Below, one piece after another: positions 24,682 to 33,825 of a stretch of DNA of 64,000 nt. This DNA is from Kineosporia succinea (GTDB lineage Bacteria > Actinomycetota > Actinomycetes > Actinomycetales > Kineosporiaceae), in contig NZ_JAUSQZ010000001.1 of assembly GCF_030811555.1 (NCBI RefSeq), forward strand, positions 6,321,241-6,385,240, given 5' to 3'. The position numbers and the translations under genes are program-made. The number at the start of each line of letters is the position of its first letter. Within the stretch, counting starts at the first letter, position 1. The notes beneath the pieces are model-generated. The model did no database searches, had not been told where the DNA came from, and saw only the letters and a program-made list of their open reading frames with translations.

Positions 24682-25439
24682 GCCCGTTCGATGCCGATCC
24701 CCAGCTTGGCCAGCATCACCGCGCAGTCGGGGCAGGCGTCCTTGTGCATCCCACCGGGGCCACGGGTGGTGATCTTCCACCCCCTGAACGCGTCCGGCGG
24801 AAAGTCCTTGAGCTTCTTCGCCGCGATGGCGTTCGCCACGGCGTAGACCTCGGCGCACCCGAAGGCCCGCTGGTGGGCGGCAGGGTCGAAACCGAAACGT
24901 TCTCCGAGGCTCCTGAGGGTTCCCAGGTCGACGATCTGCCCCTGCTCGTTGCCGACGGTCCGGTTCTTGCCGGTGCCGATCGGCGCGCCGTTCAGGGTGA
25001 CCACGCTCGTCGTGATCCCGTGCGCCTGCGCCCCGCCCTCCTCGAGCGCATGGGTCCGCTCGGTCTGCAGATGCTGGATCCGGCCCGGTGCGTCCTCGAA
25101 GCGGACGTTGCTCGAGAGCTTCTGGGCGACCTCGATCGTGCGCTGCTTCTGGTCGGCGCGGGTGGTCTCCCTGAGCTCCCAGCCGCGTCCCCTCGGCGTG
25201 GGTGCTGCCTGCCGGGGCGCCTGCTCCTGCTGAATCTGGGCCAGGCTGGTCGTTCCGGGCGAAGCGGTGACACCCCAGGGATTGCGGGTGTAGGTGCTGT
25301 CGCCGGGTCTCTCCACGAGGGACGTGGTGACCGGGGTGCTCTGCCGGGCGTCGGCCGCGCTGGTGGTCGGGGTGAACGGCGCCGGCTGGGCCTTCTTCCG
25401 GCGGTTCCTCCGCGCATGATGATGAGTTTCCTCAGCCAT
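24678..25439 (-). CDS. Deaminase-fold protein (YwqJ-like), possible eCIS cargo
   Basis: The 253-aa protein has a basic, disordered N-terminal ~90 residues (HHHARRNRRKKAQP, then Pro/Thr-rich) and a C-terminal zinc-deaminase signature: Cys195-Ala-Glu197 followed by Cys236-Pro-Asp-Cys239. This is the C/H-A-E...CxxC pattern of the cytidine-deaminase superfamily, closest in layout to YwqJ-type toxin deaminases. The ATG at 25439 is 91 bases from, and divergent to, the eCIS AAA+ ATPase. A disordered N-terminus plus an enzymatic C-terminus at this locus suggests an injected effector; a housekeeping deaminase is the alternative. Confidence 0.6.
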   Translation of the reverse strand: MAEETHHHARRNRRKKAQPAPFTPTTSAADARQSTPVTTSLVERPGDSTYTRNPWGVTASPGTTSLAQIQQEQAPRQAAPTPRGRGWELRETTRADQKQRTIEVAQKLSSNVRFEDAPGRIQHLQTERTHALEEGGAQAHGITTSVVTLNGAPIGTGKNRTVGNEQGQIVDLGTLRSLGERFGFDPAAHQRAFGCAEVYAVANAIAAKKLKDFPPDAFRGWKITTRGPGGMHKDACPDCAVMLAKLGIGIERA

Positions 25440-25530
25440 GGGGGCAAGGTCGTCCGTTCGGCCGGGGAAGTAAGACAGGCGGGAGCGGTGTACCCGGGAA
25501 GCGGATGCCCAAGCCCTAGCATCTGCGCGC

Positions 25531-27489
25531 ATGGGGGACTCATTGGCGCCGCGCTGGCAGCGGTTTCTGGACGGCCTGGACGACGCGGTGGAACGGCGTT
25601 CGGCGCTCGCGGAACCCGATGTCCCGTCGGTTCTCGAATCCAGCCGGCGGGCGGTGCGGGAGGCGTGGGCGAGCGCGCCGGACCTGTTCGAGCGCCTGGA
25701 CGAGGCACTGGAAACGGTGGCCGGTGGGGCCGGGCTCAGTGAGTTCGAGTCCGACCTGATCGCGGTGGTTCTCGCCGCCGACATCGATCCCTCGTTCGCC
25801 GTCGCCCTGGACCAGCTGAGGCACTACGGCGGTCAGGCCGAAAGACCCACGGTGGGGCCGGTGCTCGAGATCCTGGGAATCGCGAACGTCGTTCCCGCGG
25901 TACGTTCCGCGCTGCGGCCCGGGTCCGCCCTGGACCGCACGGGTCTGGTGCGCACGAGCGGCTCGGGCCCCTTCCTCACCCGGCCGCTGGTGCTGCCGGA
26001 CCGGGTGGGCGCCCATCTGCTGGGGGACACCGAGCCGCACGCCGCCCTGGCGCCGTGTCTGGTGCATCCGGTGCCGCTCGAGCTCGACGGTGGTCTGGAA
26101 CTGGCCGCGCACTGGCAGCGCGGAGCCGCGCTGGTCTGGGTGCACGGCCCGCAGGGGAATGCCGGCCTGGCCCTGGTCGCGGGGGCGGCGGGGCGATTCG
26201 GCTTACCGGTGGTGGCGGTGGATCTGTCGAGAGTGCCTGCCGAGGAACAGATGCCGCGACTGGACGCCGCGATTCTGGAGGGCGTCCTCACCTGCGGCGT
26301 GCTGATCGTGACCGGCCTGCCCACCGATCAGCCCGCCGCCCTGATCCAGCGCCTGACCGGTTCCCGCCTGCCCACCGCGGTCGTGGCCGACTCCGGCTGG
26401 GACCCGGCCTGGGCGTCCTTCCTGCCGCCGGTGGTCGCGGCACCGCGACTGGCGGTGGATGAGAGGCGTGAGCTGTGGTCGAGCCTGGCCGATTCCCCGC
26501 CCGACGAAAGTGACCACTGGCGTGACCTTCTGGCTCTGCGCGTGACGCCGGAGGAGATTCAGGCGGTGGGTGAACTGGTCCGGCCGTCGGGAGCCGGTAG
26601 CGCCGAGGTGTTGCTGGCGGCGACACGCCGGCTCGGCGACACGACCGGAACCCTCCGGCGCACCGAGGTGACCCTCGACGACGTCGTGCTCCCCGCGTCC
26701 ACCCGCCAGGGGCTGGAAGAGATGATCAGCTGGGGTCGCCGTCGCGACGCGGTGCTGGCTCAGGGGCCGTTGATGGGGAAGGGCCGCGGGCGGGGGCTCG
26801 CCGCGCTGTTCGCCGGATCGTCAGGCACGGGAAAGACTCTCGCGGCGCAGGCGGTGGCCGGGAGTCTCGGGCTGGACCTGTACCAGGTGGATCTGGCTTC
26901 GGTGGTGGACAAGTACGTGGGGGAGGCGGAGAAACGGCTGGCACGGATCTTCGAGACGGCCGAGCGGCTGAACTGTGTGCTCTTCTTCGACGAGGCCGAC
27001 TCGCTCTTCGGGAGCCGGACGGCGGTGCAGGACGCGCACGACCGGTATGCCAACCTCGAAGTGTCCTATCTGCTGCAGCGTTTGGAGCAGTTCGACGGGC
27101 TGGTGGTGCTGGCGACCAACCTGCGGGGGAATCTGGACGTGGCCTTCACCCGGCGGCTGCATTTCATCCTGACCTTCCCGGAGCCTGATCCGGCTGGGCG
27201 AGCTGCTCTCTGGCAGACGCATCTGCGGCACGTGGCGGCGTTCGACCTCGACGACCCGGTGGACCTGGCCGCGCTGGCGTCGGTGGAGCTGACCGGAGGA
27301 ATCATCCGGAATGCGGTGCTTTCGGCAGCTTTCGCCGCGTACGACGACGGTGCCGGTCTGGTGGGGCAGCGGCATCTGACGGCGGCGGTGCAACGGGAGC
27401 TGCGCAAGATGGGGCGGCGAGGGGCGGGGCGGATGCCGTCGCCGCGTCGGCCGGTCGAGGAGGACGTGAGCGCGGTGTACCTCGGCTGA
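25531..27489 (+). CDS. eCIS AAA+ ATPase (Afp15/Cis15-like)
   Basis: The 652-aa protein has a variable N-terminal half (~400 residues) and one C-terminal AAA+ module. Walker A is GSSGTGKT (429-436), Walker B is LFFDEADSLFG with Asp487-Glu488, and RRLHFILTFPEPD follows the sensor/arginine-finger region. AAA+ proteins of this form are hallmarks of extracellular contractile injection systems, where they are needed for assembly or cargo handling. Its gene is the first of the cluster that continues with the cap, baseplate, tube and sheath genes. Confidence 0.88.
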   Translation: MGDSLAPRWQRFLDGLDDAVERRSALAEPDVPSVLESSRRAVREAWASAPDLFERLDEALETVAGGAGLSEFESDLIAVVLAADIDPSFAVALDQLRHYGGQAERPTVGPVLEILGIANVVPAVRSALRPGSALDRTGLVRTSGSGPFLTRPLVLPDRVGAHLLGDTEPHAALAPCLVHPVPLELDGGLELAAHWQRGAALVWVHGPQGNAGLALVAGAAGRFGLPVVAVDLSRVPAEEQMPRLDAAILEGVLTCGVLIVTGLPTDQPAALIQRLTGSRLPTAVVADSGWDPAWASFLPPVVAAPRLAVDERRELWSSLADSPPDESDHWRDLLALRVTPEEIQAVGELVRPSGAGSAEVLLAATRRLGDTTGTLRRTEVTLDDVVLPASTRQGLEEMISWGRRRDAVLAQGPLMGKGRGRGLAALFAGSSGTGKTLAAQAVAGSLGLDLYQVDLASVVDKYVGEAEKRLARIFETAERLNCVLFFDEADSLFGSRTAVQDAHDRYANLEVSYLLQRLEQFDGLVVLATNLRGNLDVAFTRRLHFILTFPEPDPAGRAALWQTHLRHVAAFDLDDPVDLAALASVELTGGIIRNAVLSAAFAAYDDGAGLVGQRHLTAAVQRELRKMGRRGAGRMPSPRRPVEEDVSAVYLG

Positions 27490-27700
27490 CCCCGGTGCGG
27501 TGTCGCACAGTCCCGTGCGAGAGTTCGGGTCAACGGCAATGTCGGCGTGGTGGGCCGTCTTCCATGACTTCCTGAGCGTCCCGTTCCCCGGTCCCGAGAG
27601 GAGCTCCCGGGTTGGCGATGCAGTGGTCAACCGGCCTCAGCGGCTCACGGAACTCTGGAGCCCCCGGCAACATCGTGGCAGTCGCCGACCGTGTCACGCC
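27490..27700. other. Intergenic, no gene seen
   Basis: These 211 bases between the ATPase stop and the convergent cargo-gene stop show no coding frame. Base composition drops here towards the low-GC cargo gene. Only a weak 5-base stem near 27495-27508 is visible. Confidence 0.4.
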
Positions 27701-28591
27701 TCAACGATAAGGGTTTACCTTGACATCGGCCCACGCAATATCCCTGAAGTCACTCTCGCCGGGCTTTCGGCAACTCTTGATCTTCTCCATTTCGAGTTCG
27801 AAAAGAAGTGTGACCTCTGTATCCTTCTTGCCCTTGTGTACTGTACTTCCCTTTTTGGTGTCGAGAGCAAGTCTGCTGGCCTGACGTAGATCTGCATGGT
27901 CGGCAAGAATAGTAGCGCCATCAGGCGGACCAAACTCGTACCAGGTTCCTTCCAGGTCGATTTTGTAGATGTATCGATCGTTGCTCGCAAAACCTCCGCA
28001 CTCTTCAGTGCTTGCAAAAGAAACGAGATCGCTTCGATTGCTTCTGATTTGATCCTGGATGAAGGTTGCGAGGCCCATGGAGAACAGTGATGCGCGCAAG
28101 ACCTCGGCAGGTGTGACACTTTTCATGGTGAAGCCATGCTTGTGCTTCAGTTCTTCTGGTGGACGCGTGTCGGCCCGAAAGAGGGAGAGTTGCCCGATCG
28201 CCCTTGAGTTGTCGGCATAAACGGCCTCCTTGGCTCTGTTGAAGGGATCTTCGACTCCGTCGTGCTTGCGGACATGGTCTTCGATCTGTTGAAGGCTCGT
28301 GAATTTTGTGAGCTTATCGTTGAGGATAAAATCTTTGCTCGGATGATTGGCGAGAAGATTCCGGACCCGCAAATTGGCCTCTCCGTTCTGTAGTTTGCCG
28401 GAAAGAACGCGCCGGATCGAGACGTCAGGATAGGGTGGTCTGCTGAGAGAGAGCCTGGTCGGTACGGGACAATGTGAGGTCCGTGGGTGAAAGACTGTCA
28501 CTCCCGCAATCGCGGGAATGTTCTGTGGGTCCGGGGCGTGACGGGACTGAACCTTCGTCCGGTGTGTCGACATTGAGTATTCGTTGACCAA
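27701..28591 (-). CDS. Putative ADP-ribosyltransferase toxin, candidate eCIS effector
   Basis: The 296-aa product has a C-terminal domain laid out like the cholera/heat-labile/pertussis toxin A family. LFRADTRPPEELKHKHGF (Arg139) matches the NAD-binding LYRADSRPPDEI segment. LVSFASTEE (189-197) takes the place of the STS motif. DTEVTLL (257-263) aligns with the catalytic ExE segment, giving D-x-E with Glu259. The first ~125 residues look partly disordered and could be a loading signal. The gene is near 50% GC inside a ~70% GC region, indicating acquisition. The TTG at 28591 has AAGGAGGG six bases upstream and is preferred over the ATG at 28573. It is transcribed opposite to its neighbours inside the eCIS locus. 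Confidence 0.7.
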   Translation of the reverse strand: MVNEYSMSTHRTKVQSRHAPDPQNIPAIAGVTVFHPRTSHCPVPTRLSLSRPPYPDVSIRRVLSGKLQNGEANLRVRNLLANHPSKDFILNDKLTKFTSLQQIEDHVRKHDGVEDPFNRAKEAVYADNSRAIGQLSLFRADTRPPEELKHKHGFTMKSVTPAEVLRASLFSMGLATFIQDQIRSNRSDLVSFASTEECGGFASNDRYIYKIDLEGTWYEFGPPDGATILADHADLRQASRLALDTKKGSTVHKGKKDTEVTLLFELEMEKIKSCRKPGESDFRDIAWADVKVNPYR

Positions 28592-29274
28592 TGAGTACCC
28601 TCCTTGAAAAGGATTCCCGAACGAACTCTTCTCTCAAGCATCTTCGGAATCAACATTGCGATCATCGGTCATGTGCCGGTGGATGTGACCGGTCGAGTCT
28701 GCGCGACGCCCAGTCCTGTGAATCGGCTTCGCTCTCACTGCAGTCTTGTCGGGCGGTGGGTTCCCCGACTTGACCTCGGGATATCGCCGACGCTGCGAGA
28801 ACGTTCGCAAAAGGTGAAGCGCCCGTCGAGTAATGCGTTCCCTGATCCGGTCGAGAGATCAGTACTGCAGGGACACTTCGCTGCAGAAGATCCAGAATGG
28901 CGTTCGCGGCGTTGTGGCCGCTGTGAGCTCGGCCTGATGGCCGCGGCGCCCGCCTGATCAGCGGGGAGCGTGATGGACGGGGTGCACGAGGCGGGTCGCT
29001 GAGCTCAGGAAACGGCAGACCTCGTCTCGATGCAACGGCATCAAGAGATGGGGAGTTCTGGGCAGGGTCGGTGCCGGGCCCGGGGTGCAGTCGTCAGGGG
29101 AAAGTGGCTCAGCCGGGCGGCATACGGGCGCTGCTCGGGCGAATGGCCCATGCCGGTTCCTGGAACCCGGGATTCAAGTCGGTTAGATTCCCGAAGCGCT
29201 CACGTTCTGAGGCCGGGGGATGATCCGCGAGGCGGCGGGTTCTTGCGGGCGTGAGTTCTCGTGGAGGGGGATCC
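28592..29274. promoter_or_regulatory. Low-GC intergenic region ahead of the eCIS cap operon
   Basis: These 683 bases hold no frame with coding character. The stretch from about 28592 to 28860 shares the lower GC of the cargo gene. Promoters for the cargo gene (leftward) and for the DUF4255 operon (rightward) must lie here. GGAGGGGG at 29263-29270 is the ribosome-binding site of the latter. Confidence 0.45.
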
Positions 29275-29892
29275 GTGCCATTACCTGTGCTGGAGAGTGC
29301 ACTCAAGACCTGGCTCCGGGACCAGCTCCCGCTGCCGGACGACAGCGGCGACGTCTCCTTCGACGCTCCGGAAGGCACGTGGGGCACGTCGGTCACCCGC
29401 CCGACCGTGAACCTGTTCCTCTTCGACATCGCCCGCGCCGCAACCCAGCCCGTGGCCGTCGGCCCCTATCGCGACGCCGCCGGCGTCATCGTGCGGGAGA
29501 AGCCGGCGCAGCCCCTGGCGTTCTCCTACCTGCTCAGCACCTGGGGCGGTGGAACCCGGGAGGAGCACCAGCTGCTGGGCGACGCGGTCAAGGCTGTGCT
29601 CAGGACACCCACGCTCCAGGCCGGCCTGGACGGCGAGATCGTCGGCCCCGTCCACATCAGTCTCGCCGAACCGGAAAAGGTTCGAAGCCGGGACCTCTGG
29701 GCTGGTCTGGGGGGCAGACTGCGGCCCTCGCTCGTTCTGGTCGTCACCACCGCTGTCACCCTCGACCGCCCGGAACGCGTCGCGCCCCCGGTTCAGCGGG
29801 TCGGCGTCAGTGTCGCACCGGAAACCGCGGAGCCGACGCGAAGATTCGTCTGGTTCGGCGGCAATCGCCAGCGTGTCCGGAGCGGCGACTGA
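29275..29892 (+). CDS. DUF4255 protein, eCIS tube/sheath terminator (Afp16/Cis16-like)
   Basis: The 205-aa protein begins PLPVLESALKTWLRDQL and contains RPTVNLFLFDIARA and FSYLLSTWGGGTREEHQLLGDAVKAVL, characteristic of DUF4255 (Pvc16/Afp16) cap proteins. These close the distal end of the contractile tube and stop its polymerisation. The GTG at 29275 is preferred over the one at 29251 because GGAGGGGG is five bases upstream. Its stop overlaps the ATG of the next gene (TGATG), so it leads an operon with three membrane proteins. Confidence 0.88.
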   Translation: MPLPVLESALKTWLRDQLPLPDDSGDVSFDAPEGTWGTSVTRPTVNLFLFDIARAATQPVAVGPYRDAAGVIVREKPAQPLAFSYLLSTWGGGTREEHQLLGDAVKAVLRTPTLQAGLDGEIVGPVHISLAEPEKVRSRDLWAGLGGRLRPSLVLVVTTAVTLDRPERVAPPVQRVGVSVAPETAEPTRRFVWFGGNRQRVRSGD

Positions 29893-31472
29893 TGGAGGTC
29901 TCGCTCATCACCCAGGACGTCGTCCTGGAGCCCGGTGTCCCCGGCGACGTCCTCGTCGACATCGTCAACACCGCCGACGTCATCGACGCCGTCCATGTCG
30001 AACTCGACGGCGTCCCGGGCACGACCGTCAGTGTGGAGGGCACACCGACCCTGTTCCCCGGCGAGCGCCGTCGCGTCACGCTGCGGGTGCAGCTGCCCAC
30101 CCACACGCCGGCCGGCCGCCACCTCACAATCGTCCGGGTCAACGCCGACGCCACCGAGGAACTGGCCGAAAGCCCTCTCACCATTGATGTCCGGCCCAGG
30201 CCGGTCCTCACGGTCGGTGCCAAGGTCAAGGTGCAGCGCGGTGTCCGGCACGGCGACTTTCCCCTCACCGTCGCCAACCGGGGCAACACGCCGATCACCG
30301 TCAGGGTGAGGGAGACCGACGCGCCGGACGGGGTCAGCGTCGTCTTCCGGCCCGAGACCGCCATCGTCGAGCCGTGGCACGTCCACACCTGCCGGGTGCG
30401 GGTCACCGGCCCTCGGCACCTCGTCGGTGGCGTCCGCGAGCACTCCGTCGATCTGCGCGTCGACGCCGAGGCTTTCACGCCGAGCCTGCCCCTCCTGCGC
30501 GAGGAGCTGACGGGGGACGCGCGGGTCACCTTTCGCCAGCGCCCGGTGATCAGTACGGGGCTTCTTCTCGCGCTGGGCCTGGTCGTCGTGCTCACGGCCT
30601 GGGGGCTGGTCGGGCGGATCGGGGTGAAGCGGTTCGCGCCGGCCGAGGCGGCGCCCCTGGCCGCGCCGGTCGGGTTCGCCCGCAACGTGCTTCCGGCCCG
30701 GTCGGACGTGGGGGTCACCCTGTCGGGGAAGGTGCGGTCGGGGGCGGACGAGTCGGCGGTGGCCGGCGTGCGGTTGCTGCTGTGCAGTCTGGAGACCGAT
30801 GACCAGGCCCGCACGTGCACGGCGAGGCGAGCCGCCTATCGGGGCGTCAGCGATGCCGACGGTGACTTCTCGCTGGCCGAAACCGTTCCCGGCACGTACT
30901 CGGTCGCGTTCGAGTCCGAAGGACGCGGCCTCCTCCAGCAGGGGAGGTTCGCCCTCGACGACTCCTGCTCGCTGCAGCCAGAGGTACCGCCCGCACCGGG
31001 AGCACTGCGGCTGAGGGTGATCCAGGAGGGATCGCCGGCGGCGGTGGCGGTGAGTGCCCAGATCGCCGTCCGTCCGGTCGAGACCCCGGAGCCCTCGGCC
31101 GAGAGCACCGGGGCCACCGAGCCGGCCCCGGCGTGTCAGCGGGTCGGCTCACCACCGCCGCCGTACGAGCCGCATCCGGGTCTGACGGCGCCACCACGAT
31201 CCACCACGTCCGGCTATCCGGCGGGAATGCCCGAGGACGAGGCGAACCGGAACCAGTACACGGCGGCCACCAGCTCCACCGGAACGCAGGTCACGGCGGT
31301 GATCGAGAACCTGCCCGCACCGGGACGCTACGACGTGACCGTGGACGCCGGCGGCCGGTCGGTCGTCCTGCATTCGGTGCCGGTCGAACCGGGGACGAAG
31401 GATCCGGGGGCCCTGACCGTACGTGTCCCCGCGGCGGACGAACCCGCAGCGGCAGAACCTCCGGTCCCGTGA
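29892..31472 (+). CDS. eCIS-linked single-pass membrane protein 1 (CARDB-like domains)
   Basis: The 526-aa protein has ~215 N-terminal residues resembling two beta-sandwich repeats (VVLEPGVPGDVLVDIVNTADVID, LFPGERRRVTLRVQLP), one membrane helix at ~222-242, and a C-terminal region. The C-terminal region starts with a carboxypeptidase-regulatory-like fold (VGVTLSGKVRSG...GVSDADGDFSLAETVPGTY) and ends Pro-rich. There is no signal peptide, so the N-terminus is probably cytoplasmic. It is translationally coupled to the cap gene and to the next, related gene. It may tether the injection particle to the membrane. Confidence 0.65.
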   Translation: MEVSLITQDVVLEPGVPGDVLVDIVNTADVIDAVHVELDGVPGTTVSVEGTPTLFPGERRRVTLRVQLPTHTPAGRHLTIVRVNADATEELAESPLTIDVRPRPVLTVGAKVKVQRGVRHGDFPLTVANRGNTPITVRVRETDAPDGVSVVFRPETAIVEPWHVHTCRVRVTGPRHLVGGVREHSVDLRVDAEAFTPSLPLLREELTGDARVTFRQRPVISTGLLLALGLVVVLTAWGLVGRIGVKRFAPAEAAPLAAPVGFARNVLPARSDVGVTLSGKVRSGADESAVAGVRLLLCSLETDDQARTCTARRAAYRGVSDADGDFSLAETVPGTYSVAFESEGRGLLQQGRFALDDSCSLQPEVPPAPGALRLRVIQEGSPAAVAVSAQIAVRPVETPEPSAESTGATEPAPACQRVGSPPPPYEPHPGLTAPPRSTTSGYPAGMPEDEANRNQYTAATSSTGTQVTAVIENLPAPGRYDVTVDAGGRSVVLHSVPVEPGTKDPGALTVRVPAADEPAAAEPPVP

Positions 31473-32893
31473 TCGCCGACGTCACCCCGACCTCCCTCGT
31501 GCACCAGCGGGGCATACCGGGCGAGCTGACCGTTCGCGTCGAGAACGTCCGCGACACCATCATCGGTGTCTCCGTGCGTGTCCTCGGCGCCGATCCGGAC
31601 TGGGCGCCGGTCTCCGAACCCGGGTTCTCCCTGTTCCCCGGTGAGGCCCGCAGCATCGGCCTGCGGGTGCTGCTGCCGGACGCCTTCCCGGCGGGGTCCC
31701 ACATCGTCACCGTCCAGGTCCAGGAGCACGGGGGCAGCGAGGAGAGCGTCCTGCTGCCGGTGCGGGTGCAGGTCAACGCCCAGGAACTGCTCCTGCTCAC
31801 GGTCAGGCCCCCGATGGTGCCGGGCGGGGGACACGCCGACTTCTGGGTCCGGGCCGAGAACACCGGCAACACGGCCGTTTCCCATCCGCTGGTGGGGCAG
31901 GACGAGGAGGACTCGCTCGACTTCGAGTTCAGCCCGCGCCGGCTGGACCTCGCGCCCGGCCAGCGCACGCGCGTCGCCCTGACCGTGAGCCGCCGCCGCC
32001 CGCTCACCGGGATGCCGGCGCCGAGGATGTTCACGGTCCACGCCGACTCCCGCACCCACCTGGAGACCTCGGCGGGCGTGCCCCTGGACGGTGCCGCGGC
32101 TCAGGGCGTGTTCCTGCAGAAACCCCGCATCCACCGGGTCGTGCTGTCGCTGGCGGGCACGGTGCTCACGGTCCTGGTGGTCGTCTGCATCGCCGTCTTC
32201 ACGATGGGCGTGGTGCTGGAGAAGAACGATCTCGACAAGAACAACGTCGAGCAGCGGGTCAGGGCGGTGGGAGATCCCGCGGCCAGGGCCGCCCTGGCCG
32301 CGGAAGAGGCCTGTCCCTGCCAGTTCTACGGCCGGATCCTGGCCCCGAACGGCACGATCGGGAACGGGACGATGGTCGAGGTCTACACGGCGGACAACGC
32401 CGAGAGCCCCCTCCTGGATGTTCATGTCGGCGTCCGGGGCGTGTGGACGACGTCCGTCACCGAGAGGGGCGAGTACCGGTTCCGGCTCGTCGGGCCCGGT
32501 CTCGTGCCCATCTGGTTCTCCCAGGCGAAGGACGCGGACCGGGCGACGCCGGTGGCTGCGGTACCCGGACCTGGAGTACGGCTCGCCTCGTTCGTGCCCG
32601 AGCTCACCCTGGGCTCGATGAGAGTCATGGTGGACGGGGACGATCCCTCGGGCGCGAGGGTGGAGGTCCGTCTCTCGGACGGGACCGCCGCACCCGGTGC
32701 GCTCGTCGCGACGGGCGTGCCGCAGGAGGAGGAAGGCGTCTACCTCCTGGCCGACCTGCCCAGCCCGGCCAGCTACACCGTCTCCGTCGCGAAGGCCGGG
32801 TACGTCTCCACCCCGGTCCCGGTACGCCTGGCCGGGGGAGAGGACCGCGACCTGGAGGTCGTGAAACTGACGCTGGAGCAGGCGCCCTCGTGA
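31469..32893 (+). CDS. eCIS-linked single-pass membrane protein 2, paralogue of 1
   Basis: The 474-aa protein repeats the layout of the preceding gene. N-terminal beta-sandwich repeats (SLVHQRGIPGELTVRVENVRDTI, LFPGEARSIGLRVLLP) are followed by one membrane helix at ~223-247 and a C-terminal domain of beta-rich, carboxypeptidase-regulatory-like repeats (GVYLLADLPSPASYTVSVAKAGY). LFPGE..S/R..LRV is shared with protein 1, showing duplication. Its GTG overlaps the previous stop (GTGA). Function is inferred as for protein 1. Confidence 0.65.
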   Translation: MIADVTPTSLVHQRGIPGELTVRVENVRDTIIGVSVRVLGADPDWAPVSEPGFSLFPGEARSIGLRVLLPDAFPAGSHIVTVQVQEHGGSEESVLLPVRVQVNAQELLLLTVRPPMVPGGGHADFWVRAENTGNTAVSHPLVGQDEEDSLDFEFSPRRLDLAPGQRTRVALTVSRRRPLTGMPAPRMFTVHADSRTHLETSAGVPLDGAAAQGVFLQKPRIHRVVLSLAGTVLTVLVVVCIAVFTMGVVLEKNDLDKNNVEQRVRAVGDPAARAALAAEEACPCQFYGRILAPNGTIGNGTMVEVYTADNAESPLLDVHVGVRGVWTTSVTERGEYRFRLVGPGLVPIWFSQAKDADRATPVAAVPGPGVRLASFVPELTLGSMRVMVDGDDPSGARVEVRLSDGTAAPGALVATGVPQEEEGVYLLADLPSPASYTVSVAKAGYVSTPVPVRLAGGEDRDLEVVKLTLEQAPS

Positions 32894-33825
32894 CCGGCGA
32901 CGCACCCGAGGACGACGCCCCGACGCTTCTCCCGGTCCACGCACCGGAACGGGCCGACGGGGTCATCGACCTGACCCACCCGGTCACCCTGGTGACCCGC
33001 ACACCCGTCCCGACCGGCGCGTCCGCCGTTCTCGACCTCGATGTCGACGACCGGGCGGTGGACGCGGGGCAGACCGTGGTCGTGCCCGCGCGGGTCCGGA
33101 ACCTGACGGCGCAACCGGTGCGGGTCGTGCTGCTGGCCCAGGGACTGCCGGCGGCCTGGTGCCCACCGGCCCAGGTGCTGAACCTGACCGGGCACAACAC
33201 GGCCGAGATCTTCCTCTATCTGAGCCCGGCGATCGGGACTCCGCCGGGCCGCTACGCCTGGGCCCTCACGGCACAGACGGCGCATCGCCCCATGCAGGCA
33301 GCCGTGGGGGAACTCGAGGTGCGGCGCGCCGAGCCCGAACCCCTGCCGCGAAGGCCGAAGCAGAAACAGCCCTGGTGGCCGGTTCTCGTCGGCGCCGTCG
33401 CGATCATGCTGATCATGACCTCCATCGCGTTCGCGGTGGCCCTGCACACCGAGAAGCCGACTCAGCTGCCCCAGAGCACCTCCCGGCGCACGCAGAGGCC
33501 CGAGGCGGAGTCGACGAGGGACGACGGGTACGTGCGCGTCGTCGGCACCATCCTCGTCGACGGCACGGCCGACACCACCGGCGTGAAGGGCACGGCGCGG
33601 CAACTCGGGCCCGACGGTCTGAAGGACCTGGGCCGGCAGGAGCGGCCGGAGCCCAGCCCGATGGAACCCAGGGTCAGGGGCAAGAGGTGGGAGGTGAAAC
33701 TGGACGGCGGGATCTATGCCCTGACCTTCTCCAAGCCCGGCTACGCGCCGGAGACCGTCGTCGTCACGGCCGCGATCAGCCCCGGGCCGCAGCAGATCCC
33801 GATCGTGCGACTCACCCGAGAATGA
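32890..33825 (+). CDS. eCIS-linked single-pass membrane protein 3, shorter paralogue
   Basis: The 311-aa protein has a shorter N-terminal part with one beta-sandwich unit (VVVPARVRNLTAQPVRVVLLAQGLP), a membrane helix at ~162-185 just after a Lys/Arg-rich stretch, and a C-terminal domain ending YALTFSKPGYAPETVVV. It is the third member of the consecutive set; GTG overlaps the previous stop. Its last 14 bases overlap the 3' end of the convergent tail-protein gene. Confidence 0.65.
   Translation: MTGDAPEDDAPTLLPVHAPERADGVIDLTHPVTLVTRTPVPTGASAVLDLDVDDRAVDAGQTVVVPARVRNLTAQPVRVVLLAQGLPAAWCPPAQVLNLTGHNTAEIFLYLSPAIGTPPGRYAWALTAQTAHRPMQAAVGELEVRRAEPEPLPRRPKQKQPWWPVLVGAVAIMLIMTSIAFAVALHTEKPTQLPQSTSRRTQRPEAESTRDDGYVRVVGTILVDGTADTTGVKGTARQLGPDGLKDLGRQERPEPSPMEPRVRGKRWEVKLDGGIYALTFSKPGYAPETVVVTAAISPGPQQIPIVRLTRE

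Noticed and set aside
28604-28957. A 117-codon plus-strand frame between the cargo gene and the cap gene
   Set aside because: Its composition does not look coding, it has no plausible ribosome-binding site and it overlaps the cargo gene's own ribosome-binding region.
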